DNA from: W0P28-013 sp964570565
GTDB taxonomy: Bacteria > Bacteroidota > Bacteroidia > Bacteroidales > Paludibacteraceae
Assembly: GCA_964570565.1 (NCBI GenBank)
Contig: CAZMYT010000001.1
Location: 378,187 to 442,186 of the forward strand
DNA length: 64,000 nucleotides
Reading direction: 5' to 3'
Each line of letters opens with the position of its first letter. The stretch's first letter is position 1. Positions 17,756 to 25,253 of this stretch are shown here, piece after piece. The notes beneath the pieces were generated by a model that had not been told where the DNA came from, ran no database searches, and worked only from the letters and a program-made list of their open reading frames with translations. A program made the translations under genes and the position numbers.

Positions 17756-19297
17756 CTAATTTGTAATTATTAATTCGTAAGTGTGTTCTATTTCGTTTAT
17801 TTCGTTATTGGTTAACGCTGCAAATTCATTTTCCCGTGCTCGCTTCGATATTTTCCCGTTATTTTGTTCCAAAAACTTGACTAAAAGTGCCACCATGCTA
17901 TCTGGCATTTCAAACTCATCGTCTAAATAGCGTTTAAACTCATCGTATTTTATCAGATAGTTAATTTCTTGAGGTATAATGTTTTCAATGGTATCTTTTA
18001 CGCAGTCGTATAAGAATTCGGTTTGTTGGGTTGCATCAAAGTAGCGATAGAAATCAATGGTGTCGTTTAGCACTTCTACATTGTGTTTCTTGGTTTCTTC
18101 CCAATCAATAAAATCCAGCAGTGGTCGCGAATAGGACTCCAATACTTGTCGATAATCCACAATATGATTCAGAATGGAAGCCGAGATGGGGAAAATTAGT
18201 CCTTGTTGCGAAAATTGTTTTTTTGCTAGAACATGGTGAATCAGGTAACGGTGAATACGTCCATTGCCATCTTCAAAGGGGTGAATAAACACAAAGCCAA
18301 AGGCAATGACGGCAGCCGTAATAACCGCATCTATTTCGCTTTTTATCTGTAAATTATAGGTGCTTAATAAGCCATCTATCAGCGACTCCACATCTTGCCA
18401 TCGTGCCGAAATATGAGCTGGAATGGGTTCGCCCGTAATACGGTCATGTTCGCCAACGAATCCACCTGTTTTACGAAATCCCAATGTTATAAATCGTTCG
18501 TTTTCAATCACCACTTGCTGCAAACGCAGCAATTCTTCCACACTCAAATCGACTACACCTGCTTGTCCAATGGCATTCGCCCATCGGGCGGCACGTTTGC
18601 CTTTGGGACTTTCGCCCTCGATGGTGAATGAGGCCTTAGAATCTTTAAGTAACAGAAACGCCGAAGTGCGGAGCAAAATGTCCTTGTGAATAGCTTTGAG
18701 GCTATTTTTATTCACATGATCAAATCCTGACGCGATAAAACGTTCTATTTTTTCGGTTTTGCTCACAAGCGGACAGAAATCTCGTGTACCAGGTAAATTG
18801 TTTATAATGCGATGACGGGGAGAATTTATCGTGTTTGATAAGGCATATTGTTGTTTCTCATTTAATATGGGAATATAGTTGCCTGTTTGCAAATCCGCTA
18901 ATGGTAGTTTTTTATCTAATAGCCACTCGTACAGAAACCATATTTTACGGCAATATTGACTCTGAGGTTCTGCCTCAACCAGCGCAATTACCTCTTTTTG
19001 TGAGACTTTTTCGAATAATTTTTTGAAGAACAATAAATCGACTCCTTCGTATTTCAAGGCAAAAACAAGTTGGTCGAGTAGCGTTTCATGGGGTTTATGC
19101 CGAGGAGTAAATACCCGCCAATCTGCCGTTTCGTATCGCTTGTGTTTTTTACTCACTAGGGATAACTTGGCAGGCAATGGCATGGCAATGCCCAAATACG
19201 CTATTAACGTCCCATAACCCACTAAGAAAGCAGGTTCAGGAGCTGTTCGTCCCTGAAAAATGGTTATTTCTTGTGAAAAATGCTTATTTTCTTCCAT
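17756..19297 (-). CDS. Fic-family protein (AMPylase-type) inside the type I RM locus
   Basis: 513 residues. The Fic core motif HPFEDGNGRIHR (339-350) is complete, with the catalytic His339 and the phosphate-binding Gly-Asn-Gly-Arg. The helix SFTIEG (223-228), N-terminal to the core, matches the auto-inhibitory (S/T)xxxE(G/N) motif of class II Fic proteins. The N-terminal about 180 residues and the C-terminal about 110 residues are accessory domains, the latter possibly winged-helix-like. Fic proteins transfer AMP or other nucleotide moieties to protein hydroxyls; the target here is unknown. The gene is 15 bp upstream of hsdR and has its own promoter element. Association of Fic/DOC genes with type I RM loci is recurrent, but the role is not established. 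Confidence 0.9.
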   Translation of the reverse strand: MEENKHFSQEITIFQGRTAPEPAFLVGYGTLIAYLGIAMPLPAKLSLVSKKHKRYETADWRVFTPRHKPHETLLDQLVFALKYEGVDLLFFKKLFEKVSQKEVIALVEAEPQSQYCRKIWFLYEWLLDKKLPLADLQTGNYIPILNEKQQYALSNTINSPRHRIINNLPGTRDFCPLVSKTEKIERFIASGFDHVNKNSLKAIHKDILLRTSAFLLLKDSKASFTIEGESPKGKRAARWANAIGQAGVVDLSVEELLRLQQVVIENERFITLGFRKTGGFVGEHDRITGEPIPAHISARWQDVESLIDGLLSTYNLQIKSEIDAVITAAVIAFGFVFIHPFEDGNGRIHRYLIHHVLAKKQFSQQGLIFPISASILNHIVDYRQVLESYSRPLLDFIDWEETKKHNVEVLNDTIDFYRYFDATQQTEFLYDCVKDTIENIIPQEINYLIKYDEFKRYLDDEFEMPDSMVALLVKFLEQNNGKISKRARENEFAALTNNEINEIEHTYELIITN

Positions 19298-19319
19298 ATT
19301 TTATGAATATTGCATTTTG

Positions 19320-19327
19320 CAAAGATA
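19320..19327 (-). promoter_or_regulatory. Promoter -7 element for fic-hsdR
   Basis: TATCTTTG on the minus strand, 23 nt before the fic ATG, so fic and hsdR can be transcribed independently of the recombinase and hsdM/hsdS. Confidence 0.6.
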
Positions 19328-19516
19328 ATAAAAAACAACGATTGCCATAGAAAAAAGGGTGAAAAACGGCTATTATTAGAAAAAGAGGTTCAAAATGCTT
19401 ATTGCTTATGAAAAATACTTATAATATTATTATTTTTATGAAATATACTTACAAAAAATGATTTACTCTGAAAAATAACTGATAAAATGTCGTCTTAATA
19501 GGTTTCAACCGCACTT

Positions 19517-19927
19517 TTACATTCTAAATAATAAACATAGAAACACTATTGTAACCACCAAAGATGCTATTATGGAAAGTAATGAAATTAAGGTTGTTCT
19601 ATTTATGGATTTTCCGTATTTATCTAATTTTGACTTGGGTTGTGACATTATGTTAGATTCAAAGCGACTCTTTTCCATCATTCGATATTCTACGTAGATC
19701 AAAAACCATAGATTAATTAGTGGAATTATTATCATCCAAACAGGAACGTTTACTTTCAGTTGAGAAAGAGTAAAAAATCCAGCAATCATCAAGTTGTTAA
19801 ATGTAAAAAGATGATTGTGTATTCTGTCGAAATAATGCAAAATTTTTTCTTTGCCCTTTTCTTCAATAGCTGTGAATCGAGCCATTGTTTCTTCAACTTC
19901 TTTTATTGTTTTATCAATTTCGTCCAT
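19517..19927 (-). CDS. Small membrane protein of unknown function
   Basis: 136 residues, no family recognised. Residues 1-40 are charged and helical (MDEIDKTIKEVEETMARF), possibly a coiled coil. Two hydrophobic segments lie at about 45-85 (FNNLMIAGFFTLSQL and VPVWMIIIPLINLWFLIYV), and a third at about 112-135 (TLISLLSIIASLVVTIVFLC). It sits between the recombinase and the Fic gene on the same strand with its own promoter element, so it is part of the accessory cargo of this RM locus. 219 bp of AT-rich DNA separate it from fic. Confidence 0.7.
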   Translation of the reverse strand: MDEIDKTIKEVEETMARFTAIEEKGKEKILHYFDRIHNHLFTFNNLMIAGFFTLSQLKVNVPVWMIIIPLINLWFLIYVEYRMMEKSRFESNIMSQPKSKLDKYGKSINRTTLISLLSIIASLVVTIVFLCLLFRM

Positions 19928-19946
19928 AAATATTTTTTTAAGACTT

Positions 19947-19954
19947 CAAAGTTA
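19947..19954 (-). promoter_or_regulatory. Promoter -7 element for the small membrane protein
   Basis: TAACTTTG on the minus strand, 20 nt before the ATG at 19927. Confidence 0.55.
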
Positions 19955-19981
19955 CTATTTTTTAGTAATCTATCAATAGAT

Positions 19982-20908
19982 TTATCGTAACGACTTCAAC
20001 ATCTGTTCAATCGCTTTTTTCTTTTGTTCCATGTTTGGATGAACGTATAAATTTAGCGTGGTGCTGATATTGGAATGTCCCAATAGCACACTTACGGTTT
20101 TGTAATCGCATTTGCTTTCGATGCAACGGGTGGCAAAGCTGTGGCGCAAACCATGAAATTTGAGTTTTGGCATTTCTAGTTCTTGCATCAACAGTTCATA
20201 ATAACTCCGATAGGTGCGAGGTTCGGTGGGTTTAGCATCGTTGGTGAGCACGTAAAAGGAGTTGTTTACCACTTTTTTAATCGGTTTCAGTATGCGTAGT
20301 AAATCCCGACTTATGGGAATATCGCGCATGGAATTTTTGGTTTTGGGCGTATCGAGCACCAGCTCGGTTTTGCGTGTGCCATCTTCTACCGTATAAATGC
20401 GTTGAATGGTCCGCCGTACACTTATAATGCCTGTGTTTACGTCAATGTCTTCCCACGTGAGGGCGCATATTTCGCCAATGCGCATGCCAGAACTCAAGCA
20501 GATGTAAACGCCTAAATTCCGAAACGTGAAATGGTCTTGAATGTAGTTCATTATTTTTTTCTGATTGGTGCGACTTAAGACTTCCAATTGGTGGCTCTCG
20601 CGTTCGGTGGGAAACTGAATATCGAACGGATTGTAGTTAATCCACTTGTTTTTAGCTCCGAATTTCAGAATCATTTTCAACACAATCAACATGTCTTTGA
20701 TGGTTTTTTGACTCAATCCTTGTTCTAATTTTTGCAGCACAAATGTCTGTACCTGCGCTTCTTCTATGACTTGACAATCGCCGAAAACGGGCAGTAAATG
20801 GTTCTCAATAAGCAGCATATAAGCCGCATAACTCGATTTTTTGACATACTGTTTTTTGTCGGCTCGCCATAATTTTGCAATTTCTGATAGGTTCTTTTCT
20901 TCGTTCAT
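19982..20908 (-). CDS. Tyrosine recombinase, probable hsdS invertase
   Basis: 308-residue tyrosine site-specific recombinase with an N-terminal SAM-like DNA-binding domain (about 8-90) and a catalytic domain (about 108-308). All catalytic residues are visible: Arg143 (SSGMRIGEICAL), Lys189 (TPKTKNSM), His252 and Arg255 (HGLRH), His278 (LLGHSN) and nucleophile Tyr288 (TLNLYVH). It lies directly next to two inverted hsdS genes with long inverted repeats, the standard setting for recombinases that invert type I specificity genes. Its promoter (20941-20948) is outside the inverted repeats, so its expression does not depend on the orientation of the segment. It is not flanked by recognisable phage or ICE genes. 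Confidence 0.92.
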   Translation of the reverse strand: MNEEKNLSEIAKLWRADKKQYVKKSSYAAYMLLIENHLLPVFGDCQVIEEAQVQTFVLQKLEQGLSQKTIKDMLIVLKMILKFGAKNKWINYNPFDIQFPTERESHQLEVLSRTNQKKIMNYIQDHFTFRNLGVYICLSSGMRIGEICALTWEDIDVNTGIISVRRTIQRIYTVEDGTRKTELVLDTPKTKNSMRDIPISRDLLRILKPIKKVVNNSFYVLTNDAKPTEPRTYRSYYELLMQELEMPKLKFHGLRHSFATRCIESKCDYKTVSVLLGHSNISTTLNLYVHPNMEQKKKAIEQMLKSLR

Positions 20909-20940
20909 TTCTGGATTTTGTTGGTTTATACTAAAATTTC

Positions 20941-20948
20941 CAAAGTTA
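20941..20948 (-). promoter_or_regulatory. Promoter -7 element for the recombinase
   Basis: TAACTTTG on the minus strand, 32 nt before the recombinase ATG and 35 bp outside the inverted repeat. Confidence 0.6.
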
Positions 20949-20983
20949 CCAAAAGAAGATTTTAAAACCTCAAGTTAAGTCCT

Positions 20984-21034
20984 TAAGGTTGAGAATTTGG
21001 GCAAAATGCCTCGTCTGAGATTCCCAGAATTCCA
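20984..21034 (+). repeat. Outer inverted repeat, silent copy (51 bp)
   Basis: Identical to the reverse complement of 23216-23266 over 51 bp; starts TAAGGTTGAG and ends CAGAATTCCA. It encodes the shared HsdS N-terminus LGKMPRLRFPEF. Confidence 0.92.
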
Positions 21035-22130
21035 AGGAAAATGGGAAACCAAGGAAATAGGACAAATAATGAAAATAGGTAGTGGGAAAGATTATAAACA
21101 TCTTGGTGAAGGTGATATTCCTGTTTTTGGTACAGGAGGATATATGACATCTGTTAATGATTATCTAATGAATGGTGAAACCATCTGTATTGGACGAAAA
21201 GGAACCATTAACAAACCATTTTATCACTGTGGAAAATTTTGGACAGTTGATACGCTTTTTTATACACATTCCTTTAAAAATACCATCCCTAGATTTGCAT
21301 TATACATTTTTGAGAAAATAAACTGGTTGCAATATAACGAAGCGTCTGGTGTTCCAAGTCTATCTAAAAGTACCATTGAACAGATAGAAATCTCGATACC
21401 GTTCCTTCCTGAACAGAAAAAAATAGCCTCGTTGTTATCTTTAATAGATGAGCGTATAGAATGCCAAAGGAAAATAATTGAGGGCTTACAATCTTATAAA
21501 AGTGCTGTGAGCAAAAAGATTTTCTCGCAAGAATTGCGATTTAAAAATCAAGACGAAAAGGACTTTCCTGATTGGGAAATGTATAAATTAGGTCAACTAT
21601 TAATCGAAGCCAATGAGAAAACGACTCGAACCAATCAATATCGCATTTTATCTTCCACAGCTAAAGGCCTGTTTAATCAAGATGAATATTTTACACGAGA
21701 TATTGCAAGTAAAGACAATACTGGTTATAAAATACTGAAAAAAGGGCAGCTAGTTTTTAGCCCTCAAAATCTATGGCTTGGGAATATAAACGTGAATATG
21801 AATTTTGAAATAGGAATTGTATCACCTTCCTATAAAATATTTTCTTTCAATGAGACATACACGATTCCAACTTTCTGCCAATATATCTTATTAACGCCTA
21901 AAATGATGTATGAATATGAACAATCTTCTGTTCAAGGAGCTAGTGTAGTAAGGCGAAACTTAGATATGGAAAAGTTTTATCAAATTGAAGTTTTAATGCC
22001 AGCTTTAGAAGAACAAATAAAAATTGCTAACTTTTTATCTTGTATTGACCAGAAAGTAAACCTTGAAATAGCTTTATTAGAGCAATTAAAATCACAAAAG
22101 CAATATCTTTTACAGCAACTTTTTATATAA
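20997..22130 (+). CDS. hsdS: Silent type I specificity subunit S cassette lacking its start
   Basis: 377 open codons encoding a DNA-recognition subunit with two target-recognition domains (about 10-140 and 195-345). They are separated by the central conserved helix (LLSLIDERIECQRKIIEGL) and closed by a second conserved helix (LEQLKSQKQYLLQQLFI). Compared with the opposite hsdS, the first 13 codons including the ATG are absent: in-frame stop TAA at 20976-20978, then the reading frame enters at the repeat. No promoter consensus is seen. An internal ATG at 21006 could start translation, but nothing suggests it is transcribed. The body is otherwise intact with no frameshift, which fits a stored cassette rather than a decaying pseudogene. 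Tail-to-tail overlap with the expressed hsdS. Confidence 0.88.
   Translation: MGKMPRLRFPEFQGKWETKEIGQIMKIGSGKDYKHLGEGDIPVFGTGGYMTSVNDYLMNGETICIGRKGTINKPFYHCGKFWTVDTLFYTHSFKNTIPRFALYIFEKINWLQYNEASGVPSLSKSTIEQIEISIPFLPEQKKIASLLSLIDERIECQRKIIEGLQSYKSAVSKKIFSQELRFKNQDEKDFPDWEMYKLGQLLIEANEKTTRTNQYRILSSTAKGLFNQDEYFTRDIASKDNTGYKILKKGQLVFSPQNLWLGNINVNMNFEIGIVSPSYKIFSFNETYTIPTFCQYILLTPKMMYEYEQSSVQGASVVRRNLDMEKFYQIEVLMPALEEQIKIANFLSCIDQKVNLEIALLEQLKSQKQYLLQQLFI
21432..21478 (+). repeat. Central inverted repeat, silent copy (47 bp)
   Basis: Starts TTGTTATCTTTAATAGAT and ends CCAAAGGAAAATAAT; matches the reverse complement of 22718-22764 with three mismatches. It encodes the central conserved LLSLID helix. 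Confidence 0.85.
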
Positions 22131-23292
22131 ATAGATTTTGCAATAAGTAGGTTTTCTGTTGTTTGTATTGTTCTAATAGTTGTTTTTCGGTTTCTATTTT
22201 TGCATCTAAAGAAGCAAGGGAATTGGCAATTTGGGTTTGTTCTCCTGAAGAAACCGTTATTGACACTTTAAAATTACGTAAATCCTTTTGTTGAATATTG
22301 GGTAATCCTGAACCAACACGTAATTTCATTATTTTATCTTCATTAAATTTTAAAAGATGATAAAAATAAATTAGGTTAATTGTGGATTTAGGAACTATTT
22401 TGTAGCAATGTCCTCCTAGCCAAAAGTTTGAAGTTAAAAAATTTACATATCCACAAGAATTACCACCTTCGCTTATTGTTATGGTATTGGCATTTGTGTT
22501 ATATTTATCTGTGTAGCCAGAAAAATTAACGCCTCCATTTAAGCATGGATAAATTCCTTTTTCTGTCAAATCCTCTTTGTTTAGTTGCTCTCCTTTCTTT
22601 ATATCCGTAAAATCGTCCAATTTGAGTTCTTTCCATTGAGTCTTTTCTCTTGTGAACCTCATTTGTTGCTTAAAAATTTTCTCCCTAATAATTCGCATTG
22701 CGGTCTCAAGTTGGTTTATTATTTTCCTTTGGCATTGTATACGTTTATCTATTAAAGATAACAAGTCTGCAATACGCTTTTGCTCTAAAAGAGATGGATA
22801 TGGTAATTTTATTTCTGAAAAGTAACCGTAACTAATCATTTTTCCATCTCGAATTCCTTCAAGTTTTTTATTTAATTCAAGAATATATCTGTCTGTTTTC
22901 AAATAATATTTGAAAAAATAATCACTAATCGCAATTTTTGATTTTAAAATAACATATGCAGGACTGCATATCCCATCGTATTCAGAGTATTCAATTCCTC
23001 CTTGGAATGATCTCAGGCTAATAATAAAATTCCCTTTTCGCACAACTTTATAAGAGCTAATACTTTTATCCGTAACTGTAATTTTATAATCAATCAAGTC
23101 TCTAGGAATAGCTCCATGTTCTTGAGATATTGCCAGTATAGGCAATTCAGATGTGTGATTTTTATCTGAGATAGATTTAAAAATTTCATTTCCGTTCTTT
23201 TCTTCCCATTCTTCATGGAATTCTGGGAATCTCAGACGAGGCATTTTGCCCAAATTCTCAACCTTAGTCTTGCTATCTGTTTGTTTTGTCAT
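22123..23292 (-). CDS. hsdS: Expressed type I specificity subunit S
   Basis: 389-residue subunit that determines the bipartite DNA target of the RM complex. After a unique leader (MTKQTDSKTKVENLG) come target-recognition domain 1 (about 25-150), the central conserved helix (IADLLSLIDKRIQCQRKIINQL), domain 2 (about 210-350) and the C-terminal conserved helix ending in YLLQNLFI. It is the only one of the two hsdS genes with an ATG and in line with hsdM (94 bp downstream of it). Both target-recognition domains differ strongly from those of the silent copy, while the N-terminal and central repeats are nearly identical, as expected if recombination exchanges recognition domains. Confidence 0.94.
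   Translation of the reverse strand: MTKQTDSKTKVENLGKMPRLRFPEFHEEWEEKNGNEIFKSISDKNHTSELPILAISQEHGAIPRDLIDYKITVTDKSISSYKVVRKGNFIISLRSFQGGIEYSEYDGICSPAYVILKSKIAISDYFFKYYLKTDRYILELNKKLEGIRDGKMISYGYFSEIKLPYPSLLEQKRIADLLSLIDKRIQCQRKIINQLETAMRIIREKIFKQQMRFTREKTQWKELKLDDFTDIKKGEQLNKEDLTEKGIYPCLNGGVNFSGYTDKYNTNANTITISEGGNSCGYVNFLTSNFWLGGHCYKIVPKSTINLIYFYHLLKFNEDKIMKLRVGSGLPNIQQKDLRNFKVSITVSSGEQTQIANSLASLDAKIETEKQLLEQYKQQKTYLLQNLFI
22718..22764 (-). repeat. Central inverted repeat, expressed copy (47 bp)
   Basis: Reverse-complement partner of 21432-21478, three mismatches in 47 bp. Confidence 0.85.
23216..23266 (-). repeat. Outer inverted repeat, expressed copy (51 bp)
   Basis: Exact reverse complement of 20984-21034; lies just inside the hsdS start (codons 10-26). 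Confidence 0.92.
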
Positions 23293-23386
23293 ATCGGTTA
23301 TTGCGTTGTGTTTCTACAAATAATTAGGGATTTGCACCTATAAAAAAAGAGTTTAGTGCTCCTGATTTCAGTTGACGGTTGTTAGC

Positions 23387-24973
23387 TTAAAAAACTAAGC
23401 CGAGTTCTTTAAAGTAAACGTCTATTTGCTGGTCCAATTCGGTACGTTTTGTTTCTAACGCTTTAATTTCGCGCATCACGGCGTAAATGTCTATTTCCGC
23501 TTCTTCTTCAAAGGTGTCCACATATCTTGGTATGTTCAGGTTGTAGTCGTTTTGTGCAATTTCTTCCAAACTCACCGCTTTGCTGTACTTTTCTAGTTCG
23601 GTTCGGTTACGAAACGTGTCAATAATTTTGTTGATGTGCTCATCGCGCAACACATTTTGTGTTTTTATTTTTTCGAAATCGTTGCTGGCATCTATAAATA
23701 GAATATTATCGGGATTTTCGCGGCATTTTTTGAATACCAAAATACAAGTTGGAATACTGGTGCCATAAAATATGTTGGCAGGTAATCCAATAACGGCATC
23801 CAAAAAGTTCTTGTTCTCAATCAAATAGCGACGTATGTGTTGTTCGGCTCCACCACGGAATAGTGCACCGTGAGGCAGCACAATGGCCATCGTTCCATTT
23901 TCGGCTAAATGGTAAATCATGTGTTGTACAAAGGCGTAATCGGCTTTGCTACTTGGCGCTAATTTGCCATATTGGCTGAAACGGTCGTCGGTTGTAAAGA
24001 GCGGATTGGCGCTCCATTGTGCCGAGAAAGGTGGATTGGCTACAATGGCTTCAAACTGCTTATCAAGATGCTGTGGACGCTCAAGCGTGTCCTCTTGTTT
24101 GATGTCAAATTTGCGATAATGCACACCGTGCAAAATCATGTTCATACGAGCCAAGTTGTACGTGGTGCGGTTCATTTCCTGTCCGTAAAAGTTGTTTACT
24201 TCTTTTACTTCTTTGGCAACACGCAGCAGCAGAGAACCTGAACCACAGGTTGGATCATATACTGATTTTAATTTTTGTTTCTCCGTGGTTACAATTTTTG
24301 CCAGAATTTTAGACACTTCCTGCGGTGTGTAAAATTCGCCTGCTTTTTTCCCTGCGCCGCTAGCAAATTGTCCAATCAGATATTCGTAAGCATCGCCTAA
24401 CACATCTAATTCTGTGCTTTGTAGTTTGAAATCGATATTATCGAGATGAGCTAGTACCTTGGCAATAATGCTATTTCTGGCTTCGGGCGTTTTGCCGAGT
24501 TTAGTGCTGTTTAGGTCCATATCTTCGAAGAGGTTGTCAAAATCTTCTTCGCTGGCTGTTCCCATGGTGCTTAGCTGAATATTGGTCAGAATTTTTTGTA
24601 GATCTTCTAATATGAAATTGGTTTTAGTGTCGTCAAACGCATCTTCGATGGAGTTGTCGCCATTGCCACGTTTCGCAATTTCCGAAAATAACTCTTCGGG
24701 TTTCAAAAAATAACCTAATTTTTCCAAGGCTTCGTCTTTTATCGCCTCTAAGTATTCTGCGGATTTAGCCATTTTGGGCGTAATTTCGCGAAATCGGATA
24801 TTGTCTTGTTTCAATATCTCGTTGGCGAAGATGTCCATTTTTTCGCTCAAATATTTATAGAAAATAAATCCCAAAATGTAATCACGAAATTCGTCCGCAT
24901 TCATTTTTCCTCTTAACGTGTTGGCGATGTTCCAAAGTTGCTGCTCTAATACTCGTTTCTGTTCTTCGCTCAT
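23387..24973 (-). CDS. hsdM: Type I restriction-modification DNA methyltransferase subunit M
   Basis: 528-residue N6-adenine methyltransferase subunit that with HsdS forms the modification enzyme and with HsdR the restriction complex. N-terminal HsdM helical domain (about 8-150). Catalytic domain with FYTP (214-217), SAM-binding motif I DPTCGSG (240-246) and catalytic motif IV NPPF (313-316). A C-terminal region follows, ending in a helical segment that contacts HsdS in known structures. Intact and first gene of the hsdM-hsdS unit; a TATATTTG promoter element lies about 130 nt upstream. Confidence 0.96.
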   Translation of the reverse strand: MSEEQKRVLEQQLWNIANTLRGKMNADEFRDYILGFIFYKYLSEKMDIFANEILKQDNIRFREITPKMAKSAEYLEAIKDEALEKLGYFLKPEELFSEIAKRGNGDNSIEDAFDDTKTNFILEDLQKILTNIQLSTMGTASEEDFDNLFEDMDLNSTKLGKTPEARNSIIAKVLAHLDNIDFKLQSTELDVLGDAYEYLIGQFASGAGKKAGEFYTPQEVSKILAKIVTTEKQKLKSVYDPTCGSGSLLLRVAKEVKEVNNFYGQEMNRTTYNLARMNMILHGVHYRKFDIKQEDTLERPQHLDKQFEAIVANPPFSAQWSANPLFTTDDRFSQYGKLAPSSKADYAFVQHMIYHLAENGTMAIVLPHGALFRGGAEQHIRRYLIENKNFLDAVIGLPANIFYGTSIPTCILVFKKCRENPDNILFIDASNDFEKIKTQNVLRDEHINKIIDTFRNRTELEKYSKAVSLEEIAQNDYNLNIPRYVDTFEEEAEIDIYAVMREIKALETKRTELDQQIDVYFKELGLVF

Positions 24974-25100
24974 AGTATATCCTCTTGTTATGTGTTGATT
25001 TGTTGTGTTTTATAATTTTTAGAAAGGGCTTTTTGCATCATTTCTGATTGCTTTTCAAGTCGTTACATGCTAGCGTAAAAAAGCAAATGCGCAAAACACG

Positions 25101-25108
25101 CAAATATA
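25101..25108 (-). promoter_or_regulatory. Candidate promoter -7 element for hsdM
   Basis: TATATTTG on the minus strand, giving a leader of roughly 120 nt before the hsdM ATG. The remaining part of the 280-bp gap to the M16 gene shows no other feature. Confidence 0.5.
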
Positions 25109-25199
25109 CGAAAGTTTTTTCAAGCCACAGCCATGTTTTTTGACATAAATTTGGTGTTTTTTAGGTTTTGTGTGGCGGTGTAAAAAATGCGTGTCGCTA

Positions 25200-25231
25200 T
25201 TTGAGCAGCTGCAAAAAATAGTGTACCTTTG
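25200..25231 (+). promoter_or_regulatory. Promoter of the M16 peptidase operon
   Basis: TTTG (25200-25203), 20 nt spacer, TACCTTTG (25224-25231): full Bacteroidota consensus. It sets the translation start of the next gene at the ATG 25254, because in-frame codons further upstream would lie before the transcript. Confidence 0.8.
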
Positions 25232-25253
25232 CTACTTCATATTTCTGCGTTAC

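Larger units (their letters stand above)
20984..23266. other. Predicted invertible hsdS segment
   Basis: Region bounded by 51-bp perfect inverted repeats at 20984-21034 and 23216-23266. It contains two convergent hsdS genes whose stop codons overlap in the palindrome TTTATATAAA (22122-22131). Inversion at the outer repeats would place the silent gene behind the start codon now used by the expressed one. A second repeat pair in the centre of each gene (21432-21478 and 22718-22764) allows exchange of the 3' halves alone. Confidence 0.85.

Noticed and set aside
19982..20908. Recombinase as integrase of a phage or integrative element
   Set aside because: No phage or conjugation genes, tRNA attachment site or direct repeats nearby; the adjacent hsdS inverted repeats give a sufficient substrate.
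20997..22130. Reading the second hsdS as a decayed pseudogene
   Set aside because: No frameshift or internal stop; only the start region is missing and the break coincides exactly with the inverted repeat, which fits a silent cassette.
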